In this document: positions 36,177-44,041 of the stretch, in pieces
Position numbering within the stretch: position 1 is the stretch's first letter
Layout: each line of letters opens with the position of its first letter
NCBI GenBank assembly: GCA_029780695.1
Contig: JAKOYD010000107.1
Coordinates: 62,001 to 126,000, forward strand
DNA length: 64,000 nucleotides
Origin: Pseudomonadota bacterium
GTDB lineage: Bacteria > Pseudomonadota > Gammaproteobacteria > Burkholderiales > Burkholderiaceae_C
Direction of reading: 5' to 3'
Translations under genes and position numbers: made by a program
Notes under the pieces: model-generated
Told to the model about the DNA's origin: nothing
The model's database searches: none
The model's input: the letters and a program-made list of their open reading frames with translations, nothing else

Positions 36177-36533
36177 ATGAAGTTTCAACACGCCGCCCCC
36201 TTGCTGGCCGCCGCTTGGCTGGCTGCCTGCTCGACCCCCGAACCGGCCCGCCCTGCCGCGCCGGCGCAGCCTGCGGCCATCGTGCTGCCGGCCCCCAGCC
36301 AGCCTGTTGCGGCACCGCCGCCCGCAGCGCCGAGGGCGCCGCTGCCTCCCATGCAGGTGCGCACCATGCGCGACGTGCAGCAGCGTCTGCAAGATCTGGG
36401 CTACGACCCCGGCGCGGTCGATGGCGTGGGCGGCGCGCGCACCCAGTCCGCGCTGGCAGCTTTCCAGAAAGACCGCGGCCTGCGGCCCACCGGGCGCATG
36501 GATTCGGTCACGCGCGAGGCGCTGGGGAAGTAG
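36177..36533 (+). CDS. Small peptidoglycan-binding lipoprotein
   Basis: A 118-residue lipoprotein: lipobox LAAC (Cys18), a Pro/Ala-rich linker (residues about 20-60), then a PG_binding_1 domain (MRDVQQRLQDLGYDPGAVDG, ALAAFQKDRGLRPTGRMD). The domain is the same type as at the end of the 840-residue protein two genes upstream. That supports a joint envelope function. The lipid anchor plus a wall-binding domain would tether the outer membrane to peptidoglycan. The 174 bp before it hold no clear promoter or gene. Confidence 0.8.
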   Translation: MKFQHAAPLLAAAWLAACSTPEPARPAAPAQPAAIVLPAPSQPVAAPPPAAPRAPLPPMQVRTMRDVQQRLQDLGYDPGAVDGVGGARTQSALAAFQKDRGLRPTGRMDSVTREALGK

Positions 36534-36540
36534 GGAACAT

Positions 36541-36672
36541 CCCCCTGAGCGCCTGACGGCGCTTCCCCCTTCTTTGCCGCGCTGCGCGCGGGAAGGGGGA
36601 CAACGCCAGCGGGCGGGCCAAGCCCTTCCGCGGCGTTCCGCGACTGGCCTGCTCCGCGGCCGCTCGATGGGG
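36541..36672 (+). repeat. C-rich intergenic repeat, copy 2
   Basis: It contains CTTCCCCCTTC...GGAAGGGGGA, then CAGCGGGCGGGCCAAGCCC, CTTCCGCGGCG and GGCCTGCTCCGCGGCC before CTCGATG, matching the block order of the copy at 10722. It starts just after the small lipoprotein gene. Confidence 0.78.
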
Positions 36673-36677
36673 TTGAG

Positions 36678-36741
36678 TTGCTATGCTAAAAATAGCGTGA
36701 GGCGCTTTATTGGCGCGGGCGTGGAGCCAAAAGGATTGATT
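36678..36741 (+). repeat. Dispersed 60-bp element, copy 11
   Basis: GCTATGCTAAAAATAGCGTG, GGCGCTTTATTGGCGC, GGAGCCAAAAGGATTGATT. It lies between the C-rich repeat and the GAGGACGCA tandem array. Confidence 0.85.
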
Positions 36742-36778
36742 AACGCGCTGGCGTAATGCGCCAAAACAGATCAAACAG

Positions 36779-36925
36779 CCGGACGCAGAGGATGCAGAGG
36801 ACGCAGAGGACGCAGAGGACGCAGAGATTTCGCAGAGGACGCAGAAGAAAAACAAAAAAAATTCTTGGGGCTGTTTTTTGCGTCCTTCGCGAACCCTTTG
36901 CGTCCTTCGCGTCGAGTTCGGTTTT
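36779..36925. repeat. Tandem GAGGACGCA array with opposing GCGTCCTTCGCG arm
   Basis: About five to six 9-bp units GAGGACGCA (36788-36828) and a broken one run to 36846. After an A-rich centre, the opposite-strand motif GCGTCCTTCGCG appears twice (36880-36912). The arms could pair into an imperfect hairpin. A related pair of arms is at 49028-49070 and 49240-49285. The whole 429-bp stretch 36534-36962 holds only repeats and no supported gene. Confidence 0.7.
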
Positions 36926-36962
36926 CAACGCGCGCGCACCCCAGCGCTCATCGCGCCAAGCG

Positions 36963-38390
36963 TCACACCGCAAACACCTTCCCCGGATTCATGATGTTGT
37001 CCGGGTCCAGCGCCAGCTTGATGGTGCGCATCATCGCCACCGCGCCGGCGCCGGCTTCGTCGACCAGAAAACCCATCTTGTGCAGGCCCACGCCGTGCTC
37101 GCCGGTGCAGGTGCCCTGCATGGCGATGGCGCGCGCCACCAGTTGGTGGTTCAGCGCCTCGGCCGTGGCCCGCTCGTCGGCGCTGTCGGGGTCGATCAGG
37201 TAGCCGAAGTGGAAGTTGCCGTCGCCCACGTGGCCGACCAGAAAGTACGGTATGCCGCTGGCGTCGGCTTCGGCCACCGAATCCAGCAGGCAGTCGGCCA
37301 GCCGGCTGATTGGCACGCAGGTGTCGGTGCTGATGGCGCGGCAGCCGGGCCTGCTCTGCACCGCCGCGAAGTAGGCGTTGTGCCGCGCCGTCCACAGGCG
37401 CGTGCGCTCTTCGGGCGTGTCGGCCCACTGAAAGTCGGCGCCGTGGTGATCGCGGGCGATGTGCTGCACGGTTTCGGCCTGCTCGCGCACGCCCGCGGGC
37501 GAGCCGTGAAACTCCATCAGCAGCATGTGGCCCACGTGCAAGTCCAGCTTGGCGTAGCGGTTGAGCATGACCACGGTGCCGGCGTCGATCAGCTCCACCC
37601 GCGCGATCGGCACGCCCAGCTGGATGGTCTGAATCACCGTGTTTACCGCGTCGGCGATGCTCGGAAAGCTGCAGATCGCCGCCGACACCGCCTCGGGCAG
37701 CGGGTAGATGCGCAGCGTGACCTCGGTGATGACGCCCAGCGTGCCCTCGCTGCCGACAAAAAGACGCGTCAGGTCGTAGCCGGCGCTGCTTTTCTTGGCG
37801 CGCGTGCCGGTGCGGATGGCTTCGCCCTGCGCCGTCACCACTTCCAGCGCCAGCACGTTCTCGCGCATGGTGCCGTAGCGCACGGCGTTGGTGCCGCTGG
37901 CGCGCGTGGCCGCCATGCCGCCGATGCTGGCGTCGGCACCCGGGTCGATGGGGAAGAACAGGCCGGTGTTCTTGATTTCGTCGTTGAGCTGCTTGCGCGT
38001 GACGCCCGGCTGCACCGTCACCGTCAAGTCCTCGGCGTTCACGGCCAGCACCTGGTTCATGCGGCTGACGTCCAGGCTGATGCCGCCTTGCACGGCCAGC
38101 AGATGGCCTTCCAGCGACGAACCGACGCCGTAGGGAATCACCGGCACCTGGTGCTGCGCGCACAGCTTGACGGCGTCCTGGGCGTCGGCCGTGCTTTCGG
38201 CAAACACCACGCCCGCCGGCGGCGGCACGGTGGTGAAGGCGGATTCGTCGCGCCCGTGCTGCTCGCGCACCGCCATGGCTTCGGAAAACTGGGCACCAAA
38301 GCGCTGCTTCAACGCCTCGATCAGCGCTGGCGGCGCCGGGCGCGGCTTGATTTCGGGCGTGACGTGGGCGAGTGGGGTGGGGGCGTTCAT
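36963..38390 (-). CDS. FAD-linked D-2-hydroxyacid oxidase/dehydrogenase (GlcD/Dld family)
   Basis: A 475-residue flavoprotein of the D-lactate dehydrogenase (cytochrome)/glycolate oxidase GlcD family. The FAD-binding-4 domain spans about 55-235 (VIPYGVGSSLEGH, IDPGADASIGGMAATRASG, GYDLTRLFVGSEGTLGVI). The C-terminal FAD-oxidase domain ends with HVGDGNFHFGY and TGEHGVGLHKMGFL, which carry metal- and substrate-binding histidines. It probably oxidises D-lactate or a similar acid and passes electrons to a cytochrome or quinone. ATG 38390 fits the usual N-terminus. No partner subunit is nearby, which favours a single-chain Dld-type enzyme. Confidence 0.9.
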   Translation of the reverse strand: MNAPTPLAHVTPEIKPRPAPPALIEALKQRFGAQFSEAMAVREQHGRDESAFTTVPPPAGVVFAESTADAQDAVKLCAQHQVPVIPYGVGSSLEGHLLAVQGGISLDVSRMNQVLAVNAEDLTVTVQPGVTRKQLNDEIKNTGLFFPIDPGADASIGGMAATRASGTNAVRYGTMRENVLALEVVTAQGEAIRTGTRAKKSSAGYDLTRLFVGSEGTLGVITEVTLRIYPLPEAVSAAICSFPSIADAVNTVIQTIQLGVPIARVELIDAGTVVMLNRYAKLDLHVGHMLLMEFHGSPAGVREQAETVQHIARDHHGADFQWADTPEERTRLWTARHNAYFAAVQSRPGCRAISTDTCVPISRLADCLLDSVAEADASGIPYFLVGHVGDGNFHFGYLIDPDSADERATAEALNHQLVARAIAMQGTCTGEHGVGLHKMGFLVDEAGAGAVAMMRTIKLALDPDNIMNPGKVFAV

Positions 38391-38488
38391 GCCAATGTCT
38401 CTCCTGCGGCCGCGACCGCGGCCCTGTTGATCGAGCGCAGTTTAAAGTGATCGGGCTTCGCGCGCAGCGTGCGGCGCCATGACTTGAT

Positions 38489-38543
38489 CTACTATTTTTA
38501 TAGCTTTATGCGCTTGTGCATCAAGCGTTGCGGGCATATTTGA
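38489..38543 (+). repeat. Dispersed 60-bp element, copy 12
   Basis: CTACTATTTTTATAGCTTTA, TGCGCTTGTGCATCAAGCG, TTGCGGGCATATTTGAT. It lies in the 217-bp divergent gap before aroE. Confidence 0.85.
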
Positions 38544-38607
38544 TGCCGAAAATCTTTCCGTTCCCGCTGCGCTACAGTCACAGCCGTTCAACCCACCGCC
38601 GCGCCCC

Positions 38608-39447
38608 ATGCCCGACCGCTACGCCGTCATTGGCCACCCCATCGCCCACAGCAAGTCGCCGCTGATCCACGGCCTGTTCGCGGCGCAGACGGGGCAGGAC
38701 ATGACGTATGAAGCCATCGACGGCGGCGCCGACGAAGGCGGCTTTGCCCGCGCGCTGGCGGCCTTTCGCGCCGCCGGCGGCCGGGGGCTGAACGTGACGC
38801 TGCCGTTCAAGCTGCAGGCGCTGGCCGCCGCCACCCAGGCCAGCGACGACGCGCGCCTGGCCGGCGCCGCCAATGCGCTGCGTTTTGACGGCGACCGTAT
38901 CGAGGCGCAAAACTTCGACGGCATCGGCCTGGTGCGCGACATTGAACACAACCTGGGCCTGCCGCTGGCGGGCCGGCGCGTGCTGCTGCTCGGCGCCGGC
39001 GGCGCCACGCGCGGCGCGCTGCTGCCCGTTGCCCGCGCGGGCGCGGCGCGCCTGGTCATTGCCAACCGCACCGCCGCCAAGGCCGCCGATCTGGCGCACG
39101 AACTGGCGCCGCACCTGGGCGGCGTGCCGCTGGCGGGCGCGGGGCTGGACGGGCTGGCGGGCGAAGCGCCGTTCGACGTGGTCATCAACGCCACCTCGGC
39201 CAGCCTGGGCGGCGACGCGCCCGACGTGCCCGCCGCCGCCTTCGCGCCCGGCGCGCTGGCCTACGACATGGTCTACGGCAAGGGCTTGACGCCTTTTTTG
39301 CAACTGGCGCGGGCGGCCGGTGCCGCGCACCTGGCCGACGGCGTGGGCATGCTGGTCGAGCAGGCCGCCGAAGCCTTCGCATGGTGGCGCGGCGTGCGGC
39401 CCGACACGCGCGACGCGCTGCACCGGCTGACGGTGCCCTTGGTCTGA
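38608..39447 (+). CDS. aroE: Shikimate dehydrogenase (NADP+)
   Basis: A 279-residue enzyme that reduces 3-dehydroshikimate to shikimate. The shikimate-binding SKSP is at 15-18. Catalytic K68 lies in NVTLPFK and D104 in NFDGIG. The NADP-binding glycine motif LGAGGATRG is at about 127-135, with NRT as the 2'-phosphate contact. Length and order are standard. aroQ follows by 12 bp, so two steps of the pathway to aromatic amino acids are co-transcribed. Confidence 0.96.
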   Translation: MPDRYAVIGHPIAHSKSPLIHGLFAAQTGQDMTYEAIDGGADEGGFARALAAFRAAGGRGLNVTLPFKLQALAAATQASDDARLAGAANALRFDGDRIEAQNFDGIGLVRDIEHNLGLPLAGRRVLLLGAGGATRGALLPVARAGAARLVIANRTAAKAADLAHELAPHLGGVPLAGAGLDGLAGEAPFDVVINATSASLGGDAPDVPAAAFAPGALAYDMVYGKGLTPFLQLARAAGAAHLADGVGMLVEQAAEAFAWWRGVRPDTRDALHRLTVPLV

Positions 39448-39459
39448 TGTAATGGCGCC

Positions 39460-39909
39460 ATGAAATTCCTCGTCCTGCACGGCGTCAACCTCAACATGTT
39501 CGGCCAGCGCGACCCTGGCCAGTACGGCACCGCCACGCTGGCCGACATCGACGCGGCGCTGCGGCAGCTGGCGGGCGAGTTGGGCGCGGCGGTGGACTGC
39601 TTTCAAACCAACCACGAAGGCGCCATGTGCGAGCGCATCCACCAGGCGCACCGCGACGCGGTCGATGGCGTGGTCATCAACGCCGGCGCGTGGACGCACA
39701 CCAGCATCGCCATCCGCGACGCGCTGGCCATCCTGAAATGCCCCATCGTCGAAGTGCACATGAGCAACATCCACGCGCGCGAGCCGTTTCGGCACGTCTC
39801 GCACATCGCGCCCATCGCGCGCGGGCAAATCTGCGGCCTGGGCGTCGATTCATACCTTCTCGGGCTTCGAGCGCTTGCCAGTCAAGCACAGACAGCTATC
39901 AAAAAATGA
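39460..39909 (+). CDS. aroQ: 3-dehydroquinate dehydratase, type II
   Basis: A 149-residue dodecameric dehydratase acting just before AroE. The N-terminal LVLHGVNLNMFGQRDPGQYG carries the catalytic Tyr22 and the flexible-loop Arg17. NAGAWTHTS (the substrate-binding Asn) and EVHMSNIHAREPFRHVS (the catalytic His near 101) are intact. The last 16 codons and the stop lie in a dispersed element (39857-39910), so the C-terminal tail (RALASQAQTAIKK) is element-derived. It does not reach the active site. Confidence 0.95.
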   Translation: MKFLVLHGVNLNMFGQRDPGQYGTATLADIDAALRQLAGELGAAVDCFQTNHEGAMCERIHQAHRDAVDGVVINAGAWTHTSIAIRDALAILKCPIVEVHMSNIHAREPFRHVSHIAPIARGQICGLGVDSYLLGLRALASQAQTAIKK

Positions 39910-39910
39910 G
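39857..39910 (-). repeat. Dispersed 60-bp element, copy 13, forming the aroQ C-terminus
   Basis: On the minus strand: CATTTTTTGATAGCTGTC, TGTGCTTG, GGCAAGCGCTCGAAGCC. It encodes the final 16 residues and the stop of AroQ. Confidence 0.75.
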
Positions 39911-39920
39911 TGACTGAGCC

Positions 39921-40496
39921 ATGGGAAAACGTCTGACGCAAATCGCCACCCGCACCGGCGACGACGGCACCACCGGCCTGGGCGACAACACGCGCGTGTC
40001 CAAGGCCAGCGCCCGCCCGCAGGCCATGGGCGACGTGGACGAACTCAACAGCCACATCGGCCTGCTGCTGTGCGACGACATGCCGGCCGACGTGCGCGAG
40101 CTGCTCATCGACATTCAGCACCAGCTGTTCAACCTGGGCGGCGAGCTGTCCATCCCCGGCTTTGAGCTGCTGAAGGACGACGCGCTGGCGCAGCTGGACG
40201 ACGCGCTGGAGCGCTACAACGCCACGCTGCCGCGGCTGCAGGAATTCATCTTGCCCGCCGGCACCCGCGCCGCCGCGCAGGCCCACATCTGCCGCACCGT
40301 CGCCCGCCGCGCCGAACGCGCCGTCGTTGCATTGGGCCAGCAAGAAGCCGTGCGTGACGCCCCGCGCCGCTACCTCAACCGCTTGTCGGACCTGATGTTC
40401 GTGCTGTCGCGCGTGCTGAACCGCCATCGGCCCGATGGCAGCGTGGGCGACGACGTGTATTGGAAGAGCGAGCGGCTGAAGCGGGCGGAAGACTAG
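39921..40496 (+). CDS. Cob(I)yrinic acid a,c-diamide adenosyltransferase, PduO/MMAB type
   Basis: A 191-residue ATP:cob(I)alamin adenosyltransferase that makes adenosylcobalamin. The ATP-binding N-terminal TRTGDDGTTGLGDNTRVSK is nearly invariant in the family. So are GDVDELNSHIGL, FILPAGTRAAAQAH and the C-terminal RYLNRLSDLMFVLSRV. It is 11 bp after aroQ. No other cobalamin gene is near, so the operon link with aroE-aroQ is probably only transcriptional. Its TAG stop is embedded in the first bases of a MITE-like element. Confidence 0.95.
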   Translation: MGKRLTQIATRTGDDGTTGLGDNTRVSKASARPQAMGDVDELNSHIGLLLCDDMPADVRELLIDIQHQLFNLGGELSIPGFELLKDDALAQLDDALERYNATLPRLQEFILPAGTRAAAQAHICRTVARRAERAVVALGQQEAVRDAPRRYLNRLSDLMFVLSRVLNRHRPDGSVGDDVYWKSERLKRAED

Positions 40497-40600
40497 GGCC
40501 TGTCAACGCCATGGCGATGTTTGGCCATGCGTTGCGGTTCAAAACGGCCACTCGCCAAGGCGCCAGCCGCCGCCAAGGCCACGCGTGCCAGTTACGGTGC
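40495..40600 (+). repeat. MITE-like element, truncated copy
   Basis: It begins AGGGCCTGTCAACGCCATGG and continues GCGTTGCGGTTCAAAACGG, CCACTCGCCAAGGCGCCAGC, CGCCGCCAAGG. This matches, in reverse complement, the right end of the element at 53455-53723. The other end is not found, so the copy is truncated or diverged. The right boundary is approximate. Confidence 0.7.
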
Positions 40601-40686
40601 CGCTTTGGCGTTCATGTGGGGCACCGGTGCGCGCCGCCGGCGACCGCATTCACGCGCGCTGCCGTGAGCGCGCGCCCCCTTCACAC

Positions 40687-41250
40687 TCAGTGCCCCGGCT
40701 CGATCACCGCGCAGGCCACGCGGGCGCCAGCGTTGCCGGTGGGCTGGGTGCGGTAGTCGTCGGCGGCGGCGTGCACGATCAGGCCGCGGTTGACGATGCT
40801 TTGCGGGCCGGTCAGGCGGATGTCGTGGCTGACGTATTGCACGGTGGCGGTTCCGGTGGCGTTGGCCTGCAGCATGGGCAGGTCGCCCGCGTGGCCCTGG
40901 CCGGGTGTGGCGTGCTCGCGGCCGCCGGGGTTGAAGTGGCCGCCCGCGGCGCTGCCGTCGCCGCTGCAGACGCCGTTTTCATGGATGTGAAAGCCGACCT
41001 GCGCGTTGGGCGCCAGGTTGTTCACCGTGCCGCTGACGCGCACCGCGCCATCGGGCATTTGCGCGAACTGGATCAGCCCCTGCACCGGACGGCCGGGCAC
41101 CGGTTGCGCGGTGGTGGTGGCGCGCAACTCGGCCTGCGCGCGGGCGACGGGCGTGGCGCTGTCGCTGCGCGTGGTGGTGCAAGCGCCCACGGCGCCCAGA
41201 GCGGCCAGTGCGACGGCAAGTCGAAGGAAGCGGGGGCTGGTCATCATCAA
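40687..41250 (-). CDS. sodC: Cu,Zn superoxide dismutase, lipoprotein
   Basis: A 187-residue superoxide dismutase for the periplasm or outer-membrane surface. Lipobox GAVGAC puts the lipid on about Cys24. Copper ligands H88 and H90 (FHIHENG) and a later His in IVHAAADDY are seen, as are the bridging H105 (GGHFNP) and zinc ligands including H113 and D123 (HAGDLP). Cys95 and a C-terminal Cys (ARVACAVI) form the conserved disulfide. GGAG lies about 8 bp before the ATG cluster (MMM), so the exact start is ambiguous by one or two codons. Confidence 0.94.
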   Translation of the reverse strand: MMMTSPRFLRLAVALAALGAVGACTTTRSDSATPVARAQAELRATTTAQPVPGRPVQGLIQFAQMPDGAVRVSGTVNNLAPNAQVGFHIHENGVCSGDGSAAGGHFNPGGREHATPGQGHAGDLPMLQANATGTATVQYVSHDIRLTGPQSIVNRGLIVHAAADDYRTQPTGNAGARVACAVIEPGH

Positions 41251-41286
41251 GCTATCTCCGATGTTCGTTAGTCAAAAACAGGCATC

Positions 41287-42573
41287 TTACGAACGCCGCC
41301 GCAGCAGCGCGTGTAGGAGAACCGCGCCAAACGTCGCCGTGCCGATGCCGCCCAGCGCGAAGCTGCCGAACTTCAGTGTGAAGTCGCCCGTGCCCAGCAC
41401 CAGCGTGATGGCCGCCGTCAGCAGGTTGGCCGGGTCGGAAAAGTCCACCTTGTTGTCGACCCAGATCTTGGCGCCCGCTACGGCGATGAGCCCAAACACC
41501 ACGATGCTCACGCCGCCCATCACCGGCAGCGGAATGGCCTGGATCAGCGCGCCGAACTTGGGGCTGAAGCCCAGCAGCAGCGCGATCAGCGCCGCCACCA
41601 CGAACACCGCGGTCGAATAGATGCGCGTGGCCGCCATCACGCCGATGTTCTCGGCATACGTCGTCACGCCGGTGCCGCCGGCGCTGCCACTCACCATGGT
41701 GGCGATGCCGTCGCCAATGAAGGCGCGGCCGATGTACGGGTCCAGGTTGCGGCCGGTCATGGCCGTCACCGCCTTCAGGTGGCCCAGGTTTTCGGCCACC
41801 AGGATCAGCGCCACCGGCACGATCAGCAGCAGCGCATTGGCCTCGAACACCGGCGCGGTGAACTTGGGCATGCCGACCCAGGCCGCGTTGGCGATGCCCG
41901 AAAAATCCATCGGCTTGCCCAGCCCCATGCCGTTGGTCAGCACCAGGTAGACCCCCGTGGCCAGCAGCAGGCCGACCAGGATCAGCAGCCGCTGCACCAT
42001 GCCGCGCGTGAACACCGCCACCAGCGCCACGCAGACGAAGGTGACCAGCTGCATCCAGGCGTCGAAATTGCCCGCCGCCATGTTTTTGACCGGAATGCCC
42101 GCCAGGTTGAGCCCGATCACCGCCACCACCGCGCCGGTCACCACGGGCGGCATCAGCCGCTCGATCCAGCCCGTGCCCGCCGCCTGCACGATGGCGCCGA
42201 TCACGGTGTACAGCAGCCCGCAGGCGATGATGCCGCCCAGCGCCACGCCGATGTTGGCGTTGGGCCCCTTGCCCGCGTACGCCGTGGCGGCAATCACCAC
42301 GCCGATGAAGGCGAACGACGAGCCCAGGTAGCTCGGCACCTTGCCGCCGGTGATGAAATAAAAAATGAGCGTGCCGATGCCGCTCATGAAGATCGCCAGG
42401 TTCGGGTCAAACCCCATCAGGATCGGCGCCAGCACGGTGGCGCCGAACATCGCGATCACGTGCTGCACGCCCATGGCCGCCGTCTGCGGCCAGGGCAGGC
42501 GCTCGTCGGGGCCGATCACGCCGCCGCCCTGCAGCACCGTCACGGGCTTCTCTTGCCAGTCGAACAGGCCCAT
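41287..42573 (-). CDS. NCS2 nucleobase permease, UraA/RutG (pyrimidine) type
   Basis: A 428-residue inner-membrane symporter with about fourteen segments. Visible signatures are the N-terminal QHVIAMFGATVLAPILMGFD, the VAENLGHLKAVTAMTGRN motif in TM8, and GTGVTTYAENIGVMAATRIY in TM10. These carry the acidic and NAENxG-type substrate-binding residues of uracil transporters. Start 42573 is preferred over 42588 because GAGGAG stands 7 bp before it. It most likely imports uracil or another pyrimidine with protons. It ends 36 bp before sodC on the same strand. Confidence 0.9.
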   Translation of the reverse strand: MGLFDWQEKPVTVLQGGGVIGPDERLPWPQTAAMGVQHVIAMFGATVLAPILMGFDPNLAIFMSGIGTLIFYFITGGKVPSYLGSSFAFIGVVIAATAYAGKGPNANIGVALGGIIACGLLYTVIGAIVQAAGTGWIERLMPPVVTGAVVAVIGLNLAGIPVKNMAAGNFDAWMQLVTFVCVALVAVFTRGMVQRLLILVGLLLATGVYLVLTNGMGLGKPMDFSGIANAAWVGMPKFTAPVFEANALLLIVPVALILVAENLGHLKAVTAMTGRNLDPYIGRAFIGDGIATMVSGSAGGTGVTTYAENIGVMAATRIYSTAVFVVAALIALLLGFSPKFGALIQAIPLPVMGGVSIVVFGLIAVAGAKIWVDNKVDFSDPANLLTAAITLVLGTGDFTLKFGSFALGGIGTATFGAVLLHALLRRRS

Positions 42574-42690
42574 CCTCGCGCTCCTCATGGTTGCTATGGC
42601 GGCGATGGTAGATCAGCGGGACGGCGCCGGCGTGGGGCGCAGGCTATTTGTCGCTGTCCGGCGCAGCGGCAGCGCTGCCTGGCTGGTGGT

Positions 42691-42745
42691 TTGCTATATA
42701 TAAGATAGCTACAGGCGCTTGTCTATAGAGCGCAAGGCCGCAAAT
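42691..42745 (+). repeat. Dispersed 60-bp element, copy 14 (near-consensus)
   Basis: GCTATATATAAGATAGCTAC, AGGCGCTTGTC, AGAGCGCAAGGCCGCAAATT. It occupies the 216-bp gap between the permease and the AmgK-like gene. Confidence 0.88.
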
Positions 42746-42789
42746 TCGCTCAAGTATCAACCGCGGGCCGCGGCGTGAGGCCGCCCCCT

Positions 42790-43998
42790 TCAAACCCGCC
42801 CGTACGCCCAGCCGCTGACCGCCTCGGTGCCCTCAATCTGGTCAATGGCCTTGAGCAGCGGTGCCAGCTCGCGGTAGCGGCTGGCGGTGTGGCGGATGTA
42901 GGCGATGAAGCGCGGCGCATCGGCCAGGTACTTGGGCTTGCCGTCGCGCAGGGTCAGCCGCGCAAAGATGCCGGCCACCTTCAGGTGCCGCTGCAGGCCC
43001 ATCCATTCGACGGCGCGCCAGAAGCTGCCGAAGTCGCTGTGCCAGTCCTCGAAGTCCATCAGCCCGAGCTTGCGGGCGCGTTCCCAGTAGCGCACGGTGA
43101 TGTCGAGCACGAATTCCTCGTCCCACGTCAGGAAGGCGTCGCGCATCAGGCTGGCGATGTCATAGGTGGCGGGGCCGTACAGCGCGTCCTGGAAGTCCAG
43201 CACGCCAAGGGGTGAGCCCCCCACGCTCCGCACTAACGTGTCTGCGCTGCCCCCCGAGGGGGCCGAACCCGCCTTGGGACGGCCCGGCGGCGGGTTGTTC
43301 GCCGCCACATTGGGCAGCATCAGGTTGCGCGGCATGAAGTCGCGGTGCACGTAGACGCTGGGCGCGGCCAGGTTGCGCGCGACGATCAGGTCGAACGTCT
43401 GGTTCAGCGTGTCGCGCAGCGCACCCTCGACCGCCACGCCGCGGTGCTGCGCCAGGTACCAGTCGGGAAACAGCGCCAGCTCGCGCCGCAGCACGGCCTC
43501 GTCGTACGGAGGCAGCACGCCGGGGCGCGAGGCCTGCTGCCAGCGCAGCAGCGCGTCCACCGCCTGCTCGTACAGCGGGCGGTTGGCCTCGGGGCGGTCG
43601 GGGTCGATCGCGGCCATCATGGTCTGCGCGCCCAGGTCGGTCAGCAGCATGAAGCCGTTGGGCTCGTCCCACGCCAGCACCCGCGGCACGTTCAGCCCGG
43701 CCGCCTGCATCAGCCCCGCGACGTGGACGAAGGGGGCGCAGTTCTCGTGCGCGGGCGGCGCGTCCATGATGATGCGGCTGCCGCCGTCCTGCGTGTCGAT
43801 GCGCAGGTAGCGCCGGAAGCTGGCGTCGGCCGAGGCCACGCGCAGGCTGTCGGGCCGCAGGGCCTGCGGCCCGGCCACGCCGGCCAGCCAGGCGTCAAAG
43901 GCGGCATGGCGGGCGGGGTCGACCCACGTGGGCGCGGGGCCTGGCGCGCTGGCGGCAGAAACGGAAGGTGTCAGGGGGGCCGGGGTCGCGTCGCTCAT
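42790..43998 (-). CDS. amgK: AmgK-like N-acetylmuramate/N-acetylglucosamine 1-kinase
   Basis: A 402-residue aminoglycoside-phosphotransferase-fold kinase of the anomeric sugar kinase group used in peptidoglycan recycling. The catalytic loop is YVHRDFMPRNLM (D220) and the metal site GVLDFQDALYGP (D268). In Pseudomonas amgK also neighbours lptD-surA; murU, its usual partner, is not seen here. Between the two motifs, about 30 residues (233-262, NNPPPGRPKAGS...) replace the short loop of relatives. They are encoded by a C/G-rich repeat insertion. The insert is in frame but sits next to the active site, so activity is not guaranteed. It is divergent from lptD over 43 bp. Confidence 0.85.
   Translation of the reverse strand: MSDATPAPLTPSVSAASAPGPAPTWVDPARHAAFDAWLAGVAGPQALRPDSLRVASADASFRRYLRIDTQDGGSRIIMDAPPAHENCAPFVHVAGLMQAAGLNVPRVLAWDEPNGFMLLTDLGAQTMMAAIDPDRPEANRPLYEQAVDALLRWQQASRPGVLPPYDEAVLRRELALFPDWYLAQHRGVAVEGALRDTLNQTFDLIVARNLAAPSVYVHRDFMPRNLMLPNVAANNPPPGRPKAGSAPSGGSADTLVRSVGGSPLGVLDFQDALYGPATYDIASLMRDAFLTWDEEFVLDITVRYWERARKLGLMDFEDWHSDFGSFWRAVEWMGLQRHLKVAGIFARLTLRDGKPKYLADAPRFIAYIRHTASRYRELAPLLKAIDQIEGTEAVSGWAYGRV
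43213..43302. repeat. C-rich repeat insertion inside the amgK-like gene
   Basis: CCCCCCACGCTCCGCACTAA and GCTGCCCCCCGAGGGGGCCG within one stretch form a hairpin-rich block of a type frequent between genes in this family of bacteria. Here it is in frame and adds about 30 residues to the kinase. Boundaries were set by where the kinase homology seems to resume. Confidence 0.6.
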
Positions 43999-44041
43999 GG
44001 ATAATCGATTCTAGAGCGAGCCATCGCCCCGACGCGCCAGC

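Noticed and set aside
36779..36850. GAGGACGCA tandem units considered as a CRISPR array
   Set aside because: The units are 9 bp and directly adjacent without unique spacers, and no cas genes are present.
41244..41275. AAGCTATCTCC before sodC considered as a dispersed element
   Set aside because: Only the GCTAT box matches; no second box, stem or tail is present.
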